Origin: Pectobacterium zantedeschiae
GTDB taxonomy: Bacteria; Pseudomonadota; Gammaproteobacteria; Enterobacterales; Enterobacteriaceae
DNA length: 64,000 nt
Assembly: GCF_004137795.1 (NCBI RefSeq)
Contig: NZ_NWTM01000005.1
Span: 1 to 64,000 of the forward strand
Direction of reading: 5' to 3'
The notes below the pieces were generated by a model. The model was given only the letters and a program-made list of their open reading frames with translations. It was not told where the DNA came from and did not search any database. A program made the position numbers and the translations under genes. Each line of letters starts with the position of its first letter. The stretch's first letter is position 1. This document shows positions 26,110-34,734 of this stretch, in pieces.

Positions 26110-27501
26110 ATGGGAAAAAATGACGTTATTCAGTCAATCATTAAACTGGTTGGTGGAAACGAAAATATTAATAAAGTCTGGCACTGCATGACGCGGCTTC
26201 GGTTTGATTTAATTGATGAAAGTAAAGTGCAAACTGAGGCCATCAAGAATCTGCCAGGAATATTAGGTGCTCAACACCAAAGTGAGCAATTTCAGATTAT
26301 TATCGGGCCACAGGTCAACGAGTATTACGAACTGCTGAGCGCACAGCTTTCTCCCGCAACAGCACTTTCCTCCACGGCGCCAGCGCAGCCAGACGTGCAG
26401 AAGCAGAAAAAAGGGCTGGTTTCGCTGTTCATGGATACGGTTTCTGGCGTATTTGGTCCGATCGTGCCCGCCATTGCGGGTGCGGGGATGATCAAAGGGT
26501 TACTCGCTGGGCTAATCGCCTTGAAAATCGTGTCTGCCAAAACCGATACCGTGATCGTTATCGATCTGATCGCCAGCGGCGTGTTCTATTTCTTACCCTT
26601 CTTCCTCGCCATCTCAGCGGCCAGGATATTTAAAACGAACGAATATCTGGCAGCGGCTGTCGCAGCCTGCCTGATGTACCCGTCGTTAATGGAAGCGGCG
26701 AAAGCACTAGCCAACCATAGCCCTGATGCAGTCAGCGCTTTTTACTTCATGGGTGTACTGCCTATTTCGGTGTTCAACTACTCTGCCAGCGTCATTCCGG
26801 TCATTTTCTCCGTGTTGGCGCTGAGCTATATCCACCGTTGGGTCGACCACATCATGCCTTCGGTGCTGAAAACTGTATTTACTCCAACGCTGACGCTGTT
26901 TATCGCCGCGCTGGTGTCCCTCACCGTTATCGGGCCATTCGGGATCTATCTCGGCAAACTGCTGGCACTGTTTATTCAGAGCCTGTTCGATGTGTCGTCT
27001 ATCTTTGCTGGTTTCGTGGTCGGTGCGATTCGGCCTGTCGCTATCCTGACTGGTATGCATCACGCAATGACGCCCATTGCACTGCAAAATTTCAGCAATC
27101 AGGGTTTTGATATGCTGATGCCAATGATGTGTATGGCCAACATGGCGATTGCAGGCGCAACATTTGCCATCTACTTTCATGCCAAAACCCGTCAGGACAA
27201 ATCTGTCGTGCTGTCTGCGGGGGTTTCCGCGCTGCTCGGTATTACCGAACCTGCACTCTTCGGCGTACTGACCAAGTATAAAAAAGCGTTTATCTCCGCC
27301 ACCGTCGCCAGTTCCATCGCCTCGGCCTTTATCGCGTACTTTGGTGTGCGGCTGTATGGCTACATTCTGTCGAGTATTTTCAGCCTGCCAGCCTATATCG
27401 GCCCGTACTTTAGCTACGCCGTTTCCGGCATGGCTATCGCTATCGTGCTTTCTTTTACTCTGACCTACATTCTGGTTGTCAGAGCCGCCAAGCAGTCATA
27501 A
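26110..27501 (+). CDS. PTS sugar transporter subunit EIIBC (glucose/beta-glucoside family)
   Basis: This is a phosphotransferase permease with an N-terminal EIIB domain and a C-terminal EIIC membrane domain, 463 residues. The EIIB phosphorylation cysteine is Cys26 in WHCMTRLRF. EIIC motifs include GMHHAMTPI and GITEPALFGV. No EIIA domain follows, so phosphate likely comes from a separate EIIA, perhaps Crr. The ATG at 26110 was chosen because it aligns with the family start and has GGGGG eight bases upstream; an ATG at 26092 is possible. The sugar is unknown. The gene sits between a dehydratase and ppc, with no glycosidase or kinase beside it. Confidence 0.9.
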   Translation: MGKNDVIQSIIKLVGGNENINKVWHCMTRLRFDLIDESKVQTEAIKNLPGILGAQHQSEQFQIIIGPQVNEYYELLSAQLSPATALSSTAPAQPDVQKQKKGLVSLFMDTVSGVFGPIVPAIAGAGMIKGLLAGLIALKIVSAKTDTVIVIDLIASGVFYFLPFFLAISAARIFKTNEYLAAAVAACLMYPSLMEAAKALANHSPDAVSAFYFMGVLPISVFNYSASVIPVIFSVLALSYIHRWVDHIMPSVLKTVFTPTLTLFIAALVSLTVIGPFGIYLGKLLALFIQSLFDVSSIFAGFVVGAIRPVAILTGMHHAMTPIALQNFSNQGFDMLMPMMCMANMAIAGATFAIYFHAKTRQDKSVVLSAGVSALLGITEPALFGVLTKYKKAFISATVASSIASAFIAYFGVRLYGYILSSIFSLPAYIGPYFSYAVSGMAIAIVLSFTLTYILVVRAAKQS

Positions 27502-27509
27502 TCACACTC

Positions 27510-27537
27510 GCGGGGCCGCTGCGCCCCGCCCTCTTTC
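27510..27537 (+). terminator. Probable intrinsic terminator of the PTS gene
   Basis: A 7-bp all-GC-rich stem GCGGGGC/GCCCCGC with a 6-base loop begins 8 bases after the PTS stop and is followed by CCTCTTTCC. The T run is short. Confidence 0.65.
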
Positions 27538-27744
27538 CTCTCTGATTAGTAACCCTAATATCCGCGCCTCTGTAATTAAATTTCACAAATTGCCAAGCCC
27601 TTACCAATGCAAGTACAAAGAATAAGGAGAAGAAAGAATCGTCAATTGACGAACTCGCCTTATCGTGGCTAGATGGAGGCAGTGCGTCAAAATATGTCAA
27701 GTGAAATAAACTTACAAAAATGGTAGGGATGGGTCAGGGTAACT

Positions 27745-30384
27745 ATGAACGAACAATATTCCGCAATGCGCAGTAACGTCAGTATGCTCGGCAAACTACT
27801 CGGCGATACCATCAAGGAAGCACTGGGTGAAAACATCCTTGATAAAGTCGAAACAATCCGCAAGTTGTCAAAGTCATCCCGCGCAGGTAATGAAAAACAT
27901 CGTCAGGAGTTGCTGACCACACTGCAAAACCTGTCTAACGATGAACTGTTGCCCGTTGCTCGCGCATTCAGCCAGTTCCTTAACCTGACCAATACCGCTG
28001 AGCAATACCATACGATCTCACCACACGGTGAAGCGGCGAGTAACCCGGCACAGCTTTCAAGCGCTTTTGAGCGCCTGAAAGAAAGTAAAAATCTGACCGA
28101 ACGAGATATCCGTGACGCCGTGGAATCGCTGTCGATCGAGCTGGTGCTGACCGCACACCCGACCGAGATCACCCGCCGGACGCTGATCCACAAACTGGTG
28201 GAAGTGAATACCTGCCTCAAGCAGCTCGACCATAACGATCTGGCTGATTATGAACGTAATCAGATCATGCGCCGTCTGCGCCAGTTGATCGCACAGTCCT
28301 GGCATACCGATGAGATCCGCAAAATTCGCCCGACGCCGGTAGATGAAGCCAAATGGGGCTTCGCCGTGGTAGAAAACAGCCTGTGGGAAGGTGTGCCTGC
28401 GTTTTTACGTGAACTGGATGAACAGCTGGAACAGGCTTTCGGCTACCGTCTGCCGGTTGATGCCGTCCCCGTACGCTTTACCTCCTGGATGGGCGGCGAC
28501 CGCGACGGTAACCCAAACGTCACAGCAGAAGTCACTCGCCATGTGCTGTTACTCAGCCGCTGGAAAGCCGCCGATCTGTTCCTACGCGATATTCAGGTAC
28601 TGGTTTCCGAACTGTCGATGTCCGAATGTACGCCGGAGCTGCTGGAGCGTGCCGGTGGTAGCGAGGTACAGGAACCGTACCGCGCCATCATGAAGTCACT
28701 GCGTTCGCAGTTGAGCAGTACGCTGAGCTATCTGGAAGCGCGCCTGACGGGTGAGGAACGTCTGCCACCTAAAGACTTACTGATTACCAACGAGCAGCTG
28801 TGGGAACCACTCCACGCCTGCTATCAGTCGCTGAAAGCCTGTGGCATGGGCATCATCGCCGATGGTCGCCTGTTGGATACGCTGCGTCGCGTACGCTGCT
28901 TCGGCGTACCGTTGGTGCGCATCGATGTCCGTCAGGAGAGCACCCGCCACACCGACGCGATAGCTGAAATTACCCGCTATCTGGGCCTGGGTGACTACGA
29001 AAGCTGGTCAGAATCTGATAAGCAGGCCTTCCTGATCCGCGAACTCAGCTCCAAACGCCCACTGCTGCCGCGTTACTGGGAACCGAGTGCGGATACTAAG
29101 GAAGTGTTGGATACCTGTCGGGTGATCGCAAAAGCCCCACAGGGTTCGATTGCCGCTTACGTTATTTCAATGGCGCGCACGCCTTCCGACGTACTGGCCG
29201 TTCAGTTGCTGCTCAAAGAAGCGGGTTGCCCGTTTGCCCTGCCCGTCGCACCGCTGTTTGAAACACTGGACGACCTGAACAACGCCGATGATGTCATGAC
29301 ACAGTTGCTGAGCATCGACTGGTATCGCGGCGTTATTCAGGGCAAGCAGATGGTCATGATCGGTTATTCCGACTCCGCGAAAGACGCGGGCGTGATGGCT
29401 GCATCCTGGGCACAGTACCGTGCGCAAGACGCGCTGATCAAAACCTGTGAAAAAGCGGGCATCGCACTGACGCTGTTCCACGGACGCGGTGGCTCCATCG
29501 GTCGCGGTGGCGCACCAGCTCACGCTGCGCTGTTGTCACAACCGCCGGGCAGCCTGAAAGGTGGCCTGCGCGTGACGGAACAGGGCGAGATGATCCGCTT
29601 TAAATACGGCCTGCCAGAAGTCACCATCAGCAGCCTGGCGTTGTATACCGGTGCAATTCTGGAAGCGAACCTGCTGCCACCGCCAGAACCCAAACAGGAA
29701 TGGCACGAAGTGATGGATGAACTGTCCCGCGTGTCCTGCGATATGTACCGCGGATACGTTCGTGAGAACCCGGATTTCGTTCCTTACTTCCGCGCCGCTA
29801 CGCCGGAGCTGGAGCTGGGTAAACTGCCGCTAGGGTCACGTCCGGCTAAGCGTCGTCCGAACGGCGGTGTGGAAAGCCTGCGTGCGATCCCGTGGATTTT
29901 CGCCTGGACGCAGAACCGTCTGATGCTGCCAGCATGGCTTGGTGCCGGAGCTGGGCTACAGAAAGTGGTAGATAACGGCAAACAGGAGCAGTTGGAAACC
30001 ATGTGCCGCGACTGGCCGTTCTTCTCGACACGGATCGGTATGCTGGAGATGGTGTTCGCCAAGGCTGACCTGTGGCTGGCGGAGTATTACGATCAGCGCT
30101 TGGTAGAAGAGAAGCTGTGGCCGTTAGGGAAGCAACTGCGCGACCAGTTAGCCGCCGACATCAATATCGTGCTGGCGATCTCCAACGACGATCACCTGAT
30201 GGCGGATCTGCCATGGATTGCCGAGTCAATCGCACTGCGTAACGTTTATACCGATCCCCTGAACGTGTTGCAGGCCGAACTGTTGCATCGTTCACGTCAG
30301 CAGGAACAACCGGATGCCGATTTGGAGCTGGCGTTGATGGTAACTATCGCTGGTGTCGCAGCAGGTATGCGTAATACGGGCTAA
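27745..30384 (+). CDS. ppc: Phosphoenolpyruvate carboxylase
   Basis: Ppc carboxylates phosphoenolpyruvate to oxaloacetate and refills the citric acid cycle. The 879-residue protein is close to the 883 of E. coli. The active-site histidine lies in [14 protein letters not shown], the lysine motif in [10 protein letters not shown], and the glycine loop in [12 protein letters not shown]; the C-terminus AAGMRNTG is typical. In E. coli ppc lies next to argE; here the regulator-dehydratase-PTS module is placed between them. Confidence 0.98.
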   Translation: MNEQYSAMRSNVSMLGKLLGDTIKEALGENILDKVETIRKLSKSSRAGNEKHRQELLTTLQNLSNDELLPVARAFSQFLNLTNTAEQYHTISPHGEAASNPAQLSSAFERLKESKNLTERDIRDAVESLSIELVLTAHPTEITRRTLIHKLVEVNTCLKQLDHNDLADYERNQIMRRLRQLIAQSWHTDEIRKIRPTPVDEAKWGFAVVENSLWEGVPAFLRELDEQLEQAFGYRLPVDAVPVRFTSWMGGDRDGNPNVTAEVTRHVLLLSRWKAADLFLRDIQVLVSELSMSECTPELLERAGGSEVQEPYRAIMKSLRSQLSSTLSYLEARLTGEERLPPKDLLITNEQLWEPLHACYQSLKACGMGIIADGRLLDTLRRVRCFGVPLVRIDVRQESTRHTDAIAEITRYLGLGDYESWSESDKQAFLIRELSSKRPLLPRYWEPSADTKEVLDTCRVIAKAPQGSIAAYVISMARTPSDVLAVQLLLKEAGCPFALPVAPLFETLDDLNNADDVMTQLLSIDWYRGVIQGKQMVMIGYSDSAKDAGVMAASWAQYRAQDALIKTCEKAGIALTLFHGRGGSIGRGGAPAHAALLSQPPGSLKGGLRVTEQGEMIRFKYGLPEVTISSLALYTGAILEANLLPPPEPKQEWHEVMDELSRVSCDMYRGYVRENPDFVPYFRAATPELELGKLPLGSRPAKRRPNGGVESLRAIPWIFAWTQNRLMLPAWLGAGAGLQKVVDNGKQEQLETMCRDWPFFSTRIGMLEMVFAKADLWLAEYYDQRLVEEKLWPLGKQLRDQLAADINIVLAISNDDHLMADLPWIAESIALRNVYTDPLNVLQAELLHRSRQQEQPDADLELALMVTIAGVAAGMRNTG

Positions 30385-30410
30385 TTACCCAAGCAGCAAA
30401 AGCTAAACAG

Positions 30411-30444
30411 AAGTGGAAACAAAGGCCGGTCACTTGACCGGCCT
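30411..30444 (-). terminator. Terminator between convergent ppc and phosphatase genes
   Basis: Perfect 10-bp arms AGGCCGGTCA/TGACCGGCCT enclose CT. On the minus strand TTTGTTT follows, so it best fits the phosphatase gene; on the plus strand it follows ppc but lacks a T run. Confidence 0.78.
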
Positions 30445-30456
30445 AAAACGAAAACT

Positions 30457-31239
30457 TCACGCTAAGTATTTATCCTGCAAATAATTTCTCGCACGATTAT
30501 CCAGACCGTATTCCACCTCAAGCCAACTATCGATCGAACCGTGTCGTTCATAGATAGCCTGCAACGCCGTCACGATGAACTCTTCCTGCACCGACAGCAC
30601 ATAAGAGAACTGCCCAAGCGCTTTCTCATTCAGCGTTTCCGACAAATGCGTCAGCAACTTCTGGCGGAATGGCGTCAGCGTCGTGTCCGTAAGCAGGTAA
30701 TCTTCCATCACGGTTTGCTCATCTGCCCCCAGCGCAAACATCACCAGCGCCGAACCGATACCCGTGCGATCTTTACCCACTGCGCAGTGCTGTACCAGCC
30801 CGCCCTCATCCGGCCGTAATAGCAGCGAAACCAGCTCTTTATAAGCAGAATTATTGAAAGGCAATCGGCGATAAAGCTCTAACATAAACGCTCGGGAATC
30901 AAAGGCCGCCAGCACATCAGATCCCAGCGAATCCAGATTGGCTGTCACTTCGTGGCGTAATGGATTGGCCGGATAGGCGTGATAATTGGCACCCGTCCAC
31001 AATATATCGGGCTTCTGCTCAATTTCATCGGCATCCCGATAATCCACTACATGAGAAATCGGCACGCCAGCAAGATGTTCACAGTCAGCCTGACTCAACA
31101 GATCCAGCGAGCCGGAGCGAAAAAGTTTGCCGTGTCGGATAAGCCGCCCGTCAGCAGCCCGATTACCACCTAAATCACGGAAGTTGATTCCGCCGTCCAG
31201 CGGTAATAAAGAGGGATGAAGCAACGTTGGTTCGGTCAT
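30457..31239 (-). CDS. Tyrosine/serine-type protein phosphatase family protein
   Basis: The 260-residue protein belongs to the bacterial Y_phosphatase3 family. It shows the N-terminal block INFRDLGGNRAADGRLIRHGKLFRSG in two parts and the P-loop HCAVGKDRTG with nucleophilic Cys152 and Arg158. The start at MTEPTLL was chosen because AAGGAG lies six bases upstream. No signal peptide is visible. Family members act on phosphoproteins, phosphoinositides or other phosphoesters, and the substrate here is unknown. It lies between ppc and udp, a site without this gene in E. coli. Confidence 0.85.
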   Translation of the reverse strand: MTEPTLLHPSLLPLDGGINFRDLGGNRAADGRLIRHGKLFRSGSLDLLSQADCEHLAGVPISHVVDYRDADEIEQKPDILWTGANYHAYPANPLRHEVTANLDSLGSDVLAAFDSRAFMLELYRRLPFNNSAYKELVSLLLRPDEGGLVQHCAVGKDRTGIGSALVMFALGADEQTVMEDYLLTDTTLTPFRQKLLTHLSETLNEKALGQFSYVLSVQEEFIVTALQAIYERHGSIDSWLEVEYGLDNRARNYLQDKYLA

Positions 31240-31334
31240 ACATCTCCTTGCGAGGTTGAAAGGCGAGCAAGGCAACCGTATTACACACGCAGAGCGCGTC
31301 GCAGGTTAACCCAATAAACCAGAACAAGTGATTA

Positions 31335-31365
31335 GGATAAAGGCTGGTCTCTGCGATGGCCAGCC
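31335..31365 (-). terminator. Intrinsic terminator of udp
   Basis: The 6-bp stem GGCTGG/CCAGCC with a 12-base loop is followed on the minus strand by TTTAT. It lies 24 bases after the udp stop. Confidence 0.6.
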
Positions 31366-31388
31366 CAAAATAACAGCAACTTTTGTGT

Positions 31389-32159
31389 TTATTCAGCCGC
31401 TAACAAACGGCGAGTGGCATCCAGCAACACCTTGATGACGGTGGTTTCGGCCAGCTTCATGGTCGCCGCATCTGGAATTTCCTGCTGGGTACGGTTCACG
31501 ATCACTCCCGCGATCATGCCCGCTTTTAGCCCCTGACTTGCACACATGGTCAGCAGCGTGGCAGATTCCATTTCATAGTTCAGTACGCCCATGCTCTGCC
31601 ACTCTTCCATCGAACCGCGGAAGCGACGTACCACGCGTCCAGAAAAGGTGTCATAGCGTTCCTGACCAGGATAGAACGTATCGGAAGATGCCGTGATGCC
31701 AACGTGCAATGCCGCACCCGACGCCTTCGCCGCTTCCACCAACGCAGTGGTACAACCAAAATCAGCAACGGCTGGGAATTCCATCGGCGCAAAGTGCAGG
31801 CTCGCACCGTCAAGACGGACGGCTGCGGTGGTAACCAATACATCACCGACGTTGATGCCGGACTGAATCGCCCCCGTTGTACCCACACGTAGGAAAGTAC
31901 GAATGCCAAGTTGTGCCAGTTCTTCTACCGCGATTGACGTTGACGGCCCACCAATACCTGTCGAGCAGACAATCACCGCTTTGCCGTCCAGCTCAGCACG
32001 CCAGGACGTAAATTCACGGTGTGATGCCAGATGTACCGGGTTATCCATCAGGCGAGCAATTTTTTCGACACGCTCAGGATCGCCGGGCACGATAGCCAGC
32101 GTCGCACCCTGTAAATCGTTCTTGACCAGACCAAGATGGAACACATCAGATGTAGACAT
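31389..32159 (-). CDS. udp: Uridine phosphorylase
   Basis: Udp splits uridine with phosphate to uracil and ribose-1-phosphate in pyrimidine salvage. The start at [11 protein letters not shown] aligns with E. coli Udp and gives 256 residues (253 in E. coli); seven upstream codons do not align. The phosphate site blocks IVPGDPERV and RVGTTGAIQ and the substrate block [12 protein letters not shown] are present. Two CRP-type sites upstream imply cAMP control, as known in E. coli. Confidence 0.96.
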   Translation of the reverse strand: MSTSDVFHLGLVKNDLQGATLAIVPGDPERVEKIARLMDNPVHLASHREFTSWRAELDGKAVIVCSTGIGGPSTSIAVEELAQLGIRTFLRVGTTGAIQSGINVGDVLVTTAAVRLDGASLHFAPMEFPAVADFGCTTALVEAAKASGAALHVGITASSDTFYPGQERYDTFSGRVVRRFRGSMEEWQSMGVLNYEMESATLLTMCASQGLKAGMIAGVIVNRTQQEIPDAATMKLAETTVIKVLLDATRRLLAAE

Positions 32160-32285
32160 AACTGCCTCCCGGGCAATCAATTGGGTATTCAGAGAAATCG
32201 CGCCGAACGCCTTATCTATGCTGCTTGTAGCAGTCTGTCAGCGTCCGTCCAATTAAAGACTCTAGCGCATCATTACGTTCTTTTA

Positions 32286-32301
32286 AGTGATGGGCATCAC
32301 C
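32286..32301. promoter_or_regulatory. Proximal CRP-like site of udp
   Basis: AGTGA-N6-TCACC matches the CRP consensus TGTGA-N6-TCACA at most positions. Its centre is about 134 bases upstream of the udp start codon. A possible -10 (TAGAGT on the minus strand, 32264-32259) would place the start near 32252 and this site near -41.5. The promoter assignment is inference. Confidence 0.65.
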
Positions 32302-32337
32302 TATAAAAAAGAAACAAACATCAACATACATAAAAAA

Positions 32338-32353
32338 TGTGACTTGAATCACC
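32338..32353. promoter_or_regulatory. Distal CRP-like site of udp
   Basis: TGTGA-N6-TCACC differs from the CRP consensus by one base. Its centre lies 52 bp from the proximal site, which places both on the same DNA face and leaves room for a repressor such as CytR between them. CytR binding itself was not recognised. Confidence 0.75.
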
Positions 32354-32422
32354 TTTTATAAGATGGGAAATTCATTTTTGCCGATTAATTGCCTTCTAGT
32401 GTAGATTCTTTAACCTCATCAG

Positions 32423-33019
32423 TTACGACAACGAACCAAACTCAATACTCTCCGGTTCAATCATTCCCAGGAAGGCATCACATAGAGCTTGCCCCTGCCA
32501 AGACGCACAAATCGCTTCTGCGCACTGTTGATTGTCGGCAAAGGCGAGATCAATAAAAATGCCATTATCCAGACTGACTAAATGCTGACTTTTCCAGCCT
32601 GGCTGAAATGAAAGGTGACGTTCTACCATCTGATTATAAGCATGACGCATGTCACTCTCCTGAATACCCTGCTTTAGACGAAATCGTCCTATTTCGACAC
32701 CGCCTCTTATTTTTACTGACGGTGCGTTCGCCATTTGCACGGTGTAGTGCCCCATACTGTGCAACCCACTGACAGAAGATCTGAAACTGGAAAATTCAGG
32801 TTGGCTTTCAACCGCTTTTGCCGCAGCCCGTGCTTCTTCAAAACTATTCCACACCACAAGATCGACACGTTCGGCGGAGATATCGACGCCTGAAAATGCG
32901 ATCCAGTCGATAAATCCTGGGAAATGCTTTAGCAGACGTTGTGCTGATAAGCGCGCTGAATCCGCCTCTTGCTGGGTTTTCACCGTGTAAGTGACGATTT
33001 CGTAACATGGGGTAGCCAT
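32423..33019 (-). CDS. ABM/ferredoxin-like dimeric alpha-beta barrel protein, duplicated
   Basis: The 198-residue protein is built from two similar halves of about 90 residues, starting near YEIVTYTVK and VEIGRFRLK. Each has the beta-alpha-beta pattern of antibiotic-biosynthesis-monooxygenase-like domains. No catalytic motif is clear and no function is assigned. The start at MATPCYEI was chosen because GGAG lies upstream; an ATG six codons earlier lacks a ribosome site. It is divergent from a WYL-domain regulator, with a long palindrome between them, so it is probably that regulator's target. Confidence 0.7.
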   Translation of the reverse strand: MATPCYEIVTYTVKTQQEADSARLSAQRLLKHFPGFIDWIAFSGVDISAERVDLVVWNSFEEARAAAKAVESQPEFSSFRSSVSGLHSMGHYTVQMANAPSVKIRGGVEIGRFRLKQGIQESDMRHAYNQMVERHLSFQPGWKSQHLVSLDNGIFIDLAFADNQQCAEAICASWQGQALCDAFLGMIEPESIEFGSLS

Positions 33020-33059
33020 TATGAACTCCGTTATCATGATGATATGAAGTCTGAATCGT

Positions 33060-33098
33060 ATTACACCACCCTGACAGAACTTGTCAGGGTGGTGTAAT
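33060..33098. promoter_or_regulatory. Perfect 17-bp-arm palindrome between the ABM-like gene and the WYL regulator
   Basis: Arm 33060-33076 (ATTACACCACCCTGACA) is exactly complementary to 33082-33098, with a 5-base spacer GAACT. The core CTGACA-N5-TGTCAG looks like a regulator dimer site. It lies 8 bases before the regulator start and 41 bases before the divergent gene's start, so one operator could control both. The same bases would form a strong RNA hairpin over the regulator's ribosome site. Confidence 0.8.
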
Positions 33099-33106
33099 CT
33101 CTTCTC

Positions 33107-33784
33107 ATGAAAACTATTCGGCTATTCTCTTTACTTGATCATCTTCGCGGCCGTATACACCCAGTATCAGCGGAAATATTAGCTCAAGCGTTAAATGTAT
33201 CAGTCCGAACGATCTACAGGGACATGGCGGCGCTACAAACCATCGGTGCGCCTATTCGTGGTGAATCGGGACTCGGTTACATACTTGAAAAAGATTACTT
33301 CCTTCCTCCACTTAATTTTGACCCTGATGAACTGGACGCCATTATGCTGGGAATGCGGCTGATCGGTGCTCGAGGCGATGATATTCTCTCCGCAGCAGCC
33401 AGCCGCGTTTCGGCAAAAATCAGCGCCGTGATAGATGTCAAAAAATCGGATAGTTATAAGTCGCTTCCTCTCAGGGCAGTTTCCCGACATACCGAGGAAA
33501 ATGAGAAGGCAACTAAGCACCTGGCCTTTCTTCGCCTCGCCATCCGTAACAAACTTCAACTACGTATTGCCTATGTTGATCTGCAAGGAAGAAAGAGCGA
33601 TAGAGTCGCCCGCCCTCTCGGTTTAACCCTGTTTGATGCCGTGTGGTTACTCACGATATGGTGTGAAACTCGCTCAGACTTTCGCAATCTAAGGGTCGAT
33701 AACATCACTTCAGTGGCAGAGATCGGCCTATACTTCAGGCCAGAGAAAGGGAAACGCTTCGAAGACTATCTCAACACGCTGTAG
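33107..33784 (+). CDS. HTH/WYL-domain transcriptional regulator (YafY/DeoR-like)
   Basis: The protein has 225 residues with an N-terminal winged helix (LAQALNVSVRTIYRDMAALQTIG; about residues 26-48), a linker, and a C-terminal WYL-type ligand domain beginning near LRIAYVDLQGRKSDR (about 150). The canonical W-Y-L is altered here to the VWLLTIW region. No ribosome site is seen before the ATG because the palindrome fills the leader. WYL regulators respond to small ligands or nucleic acid; the signal here is unknown. It is divergent from the ABM-like gene. Confidence 0.85.
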   Translation: MKTIRLFSLLDHLRGRIHPVSAEILAQALNVSVRTIYRDMAALQTIGAPIRGESGLGYILEKDYFLPPLNFDPDELDAIMLGMRLIGARGDDILSAAASRVSAKISAVIDVKKSDSYKSLPLRAVSRHTEENEKATKHLAFLRLAIRNKLQLRIAYVDLQGRKSDRVARPLGLTLFDAVWLLTIWCETRSDFRNLRVDNITSVAEIGLYFRPEKGKRFEDYLNTL

Positions 33785-33818
33785 ACATAACTATTCATCG
33801 ATAACAGGAGAGCGCGTA

Positions 33819-34646
33819 ATGAAGACTGATGAACAGACCACCTTCAAACATCTTCCCCAGGGGCTATCCCCGGCAGTAGAACCGCAGACCTCCTCCATCA
33901 TTACCACGGATTCTGTCGGTATCATTGCCAGTGAAACCACCATTTCTTCTCAGGGTGAACAGTTGCCCGCGTATATCGCCAGACCAGCAAATCATGATAA
34001 GCCGCTTCCTATCATTCTGGTGGTGCAGGAGATTTTCGGCGTTCATCAACACATTCAGGACGTTTGCCGCAGGCTGGCTAAACTGGGCTATATGGCCATT
34101 GCGCCAGAGCTGTATTTTCGTCAGGGCGACCCCAGCCAATATCACGACATTCAGCAAATCCTGACCGAGCTGGTTTATAAGGTGCCTGATACGCAGGTGC
34201 TGTCCGATCTTGATCACACGGCAAACTGGGCGATTAAACAGGGCGGCGATGCCAGTAAACTGGCGATCACCGGTTTCTGTTGGGGTGGACGCATCACCTG
34301 GCTCTACGCCGCGCACAACCCGCAGCTCAAGGCGGGCGTTGCCTGGTACGGTAAGTTTACAGGTGAGAAAACGCTGAATAGCCCCAAACATCCGGTCGAT
34401 ATTGCAACGGAATTGGAAGCCCCTGTGCTGGGGTTATATGGCGCGAAGGACGAAGGGATTCCGTTGGCACAGGTTGATATCATGCGGCAGGCGTTACGCG
34501 CGGCCAATGCGGCGGCAGATATCATCGTCTACCCCGATGCCGGTCATGCTTTCCATGCCGATTATCGGCCTAGCTATCATGCAGAATCCGCACAAGACGG
34601 CTGGCAGCGTATGCTGGCGTGGTTCCAGAAAAACGGTGTGGCGTAA
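33819..34646 (+). CDS. ysgA: Dienelactone hydrolase family protein YsgA
   Basis: The 275-residue alpha/beta hydrolase has the dienelactone hydrolase nucleophile Cys154 in GFCWGG, an acid residue in YGAKDEGIP and the histidine in DAGHAFHADY. The substrate of YsgA-type proteins is not established. CAGGAGA lies upstream of the ATG. In E. coli ysgA lies between udp and metE in the same orientation; here the WYL and ABM-like genes separate it from udp, and two chemoreceptor genes separate it from metE. Confidence 0.92.
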   Translation: MKTDEQTTFKHLPQGLSPAVEPQTSSIITTDSVGIIASETTISSQGEQLPAYIARPANHDKPLPIILVVQEIFGVHQHIQDVCRRLAKLGYMAIAPELYFRQGDPSQYHDIQQILTELVYKVPDTQVLSDLDHTANWAIKQGGDASKLAITGFCWGGRITWLYAAHNPQLKAGVAWYGKFTGEKTLNSPKHPVDIATELEAPVLGLYGAKDEGIPLAQVDIMRQALRAANAAADIIVYPDAGHAFHADYRPSYHAESAQDGWQRMLAWFQKNGVA

Positions 34647-34681
34647 CACCATCACACATTTTCGTTTTTATCTACGATCTA

Positions 34682-34710
34682 AAACGCCACCGAACAACGG
34701 TGGCGTTTGT
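34682..34710. terminator. Bidirectional terminator between ysgA and a chemoreceptor gene
   Basis: Perfect 11-bp arms AAACGCCACCG/CGGTGGCGTTT enclose AACAA. T-rich sequence follows on both strands, fitting the two convergent genes. Confidence 0.85.
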
Positions 34711-34734
34711 GTTTAACATGTTATCAAGCCAGTC

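Noticed and set aside
33864-34391. 175-codon minus-strand open frame
   Set aside because: It lies antisense inside ysgA and has no recognisable domain.
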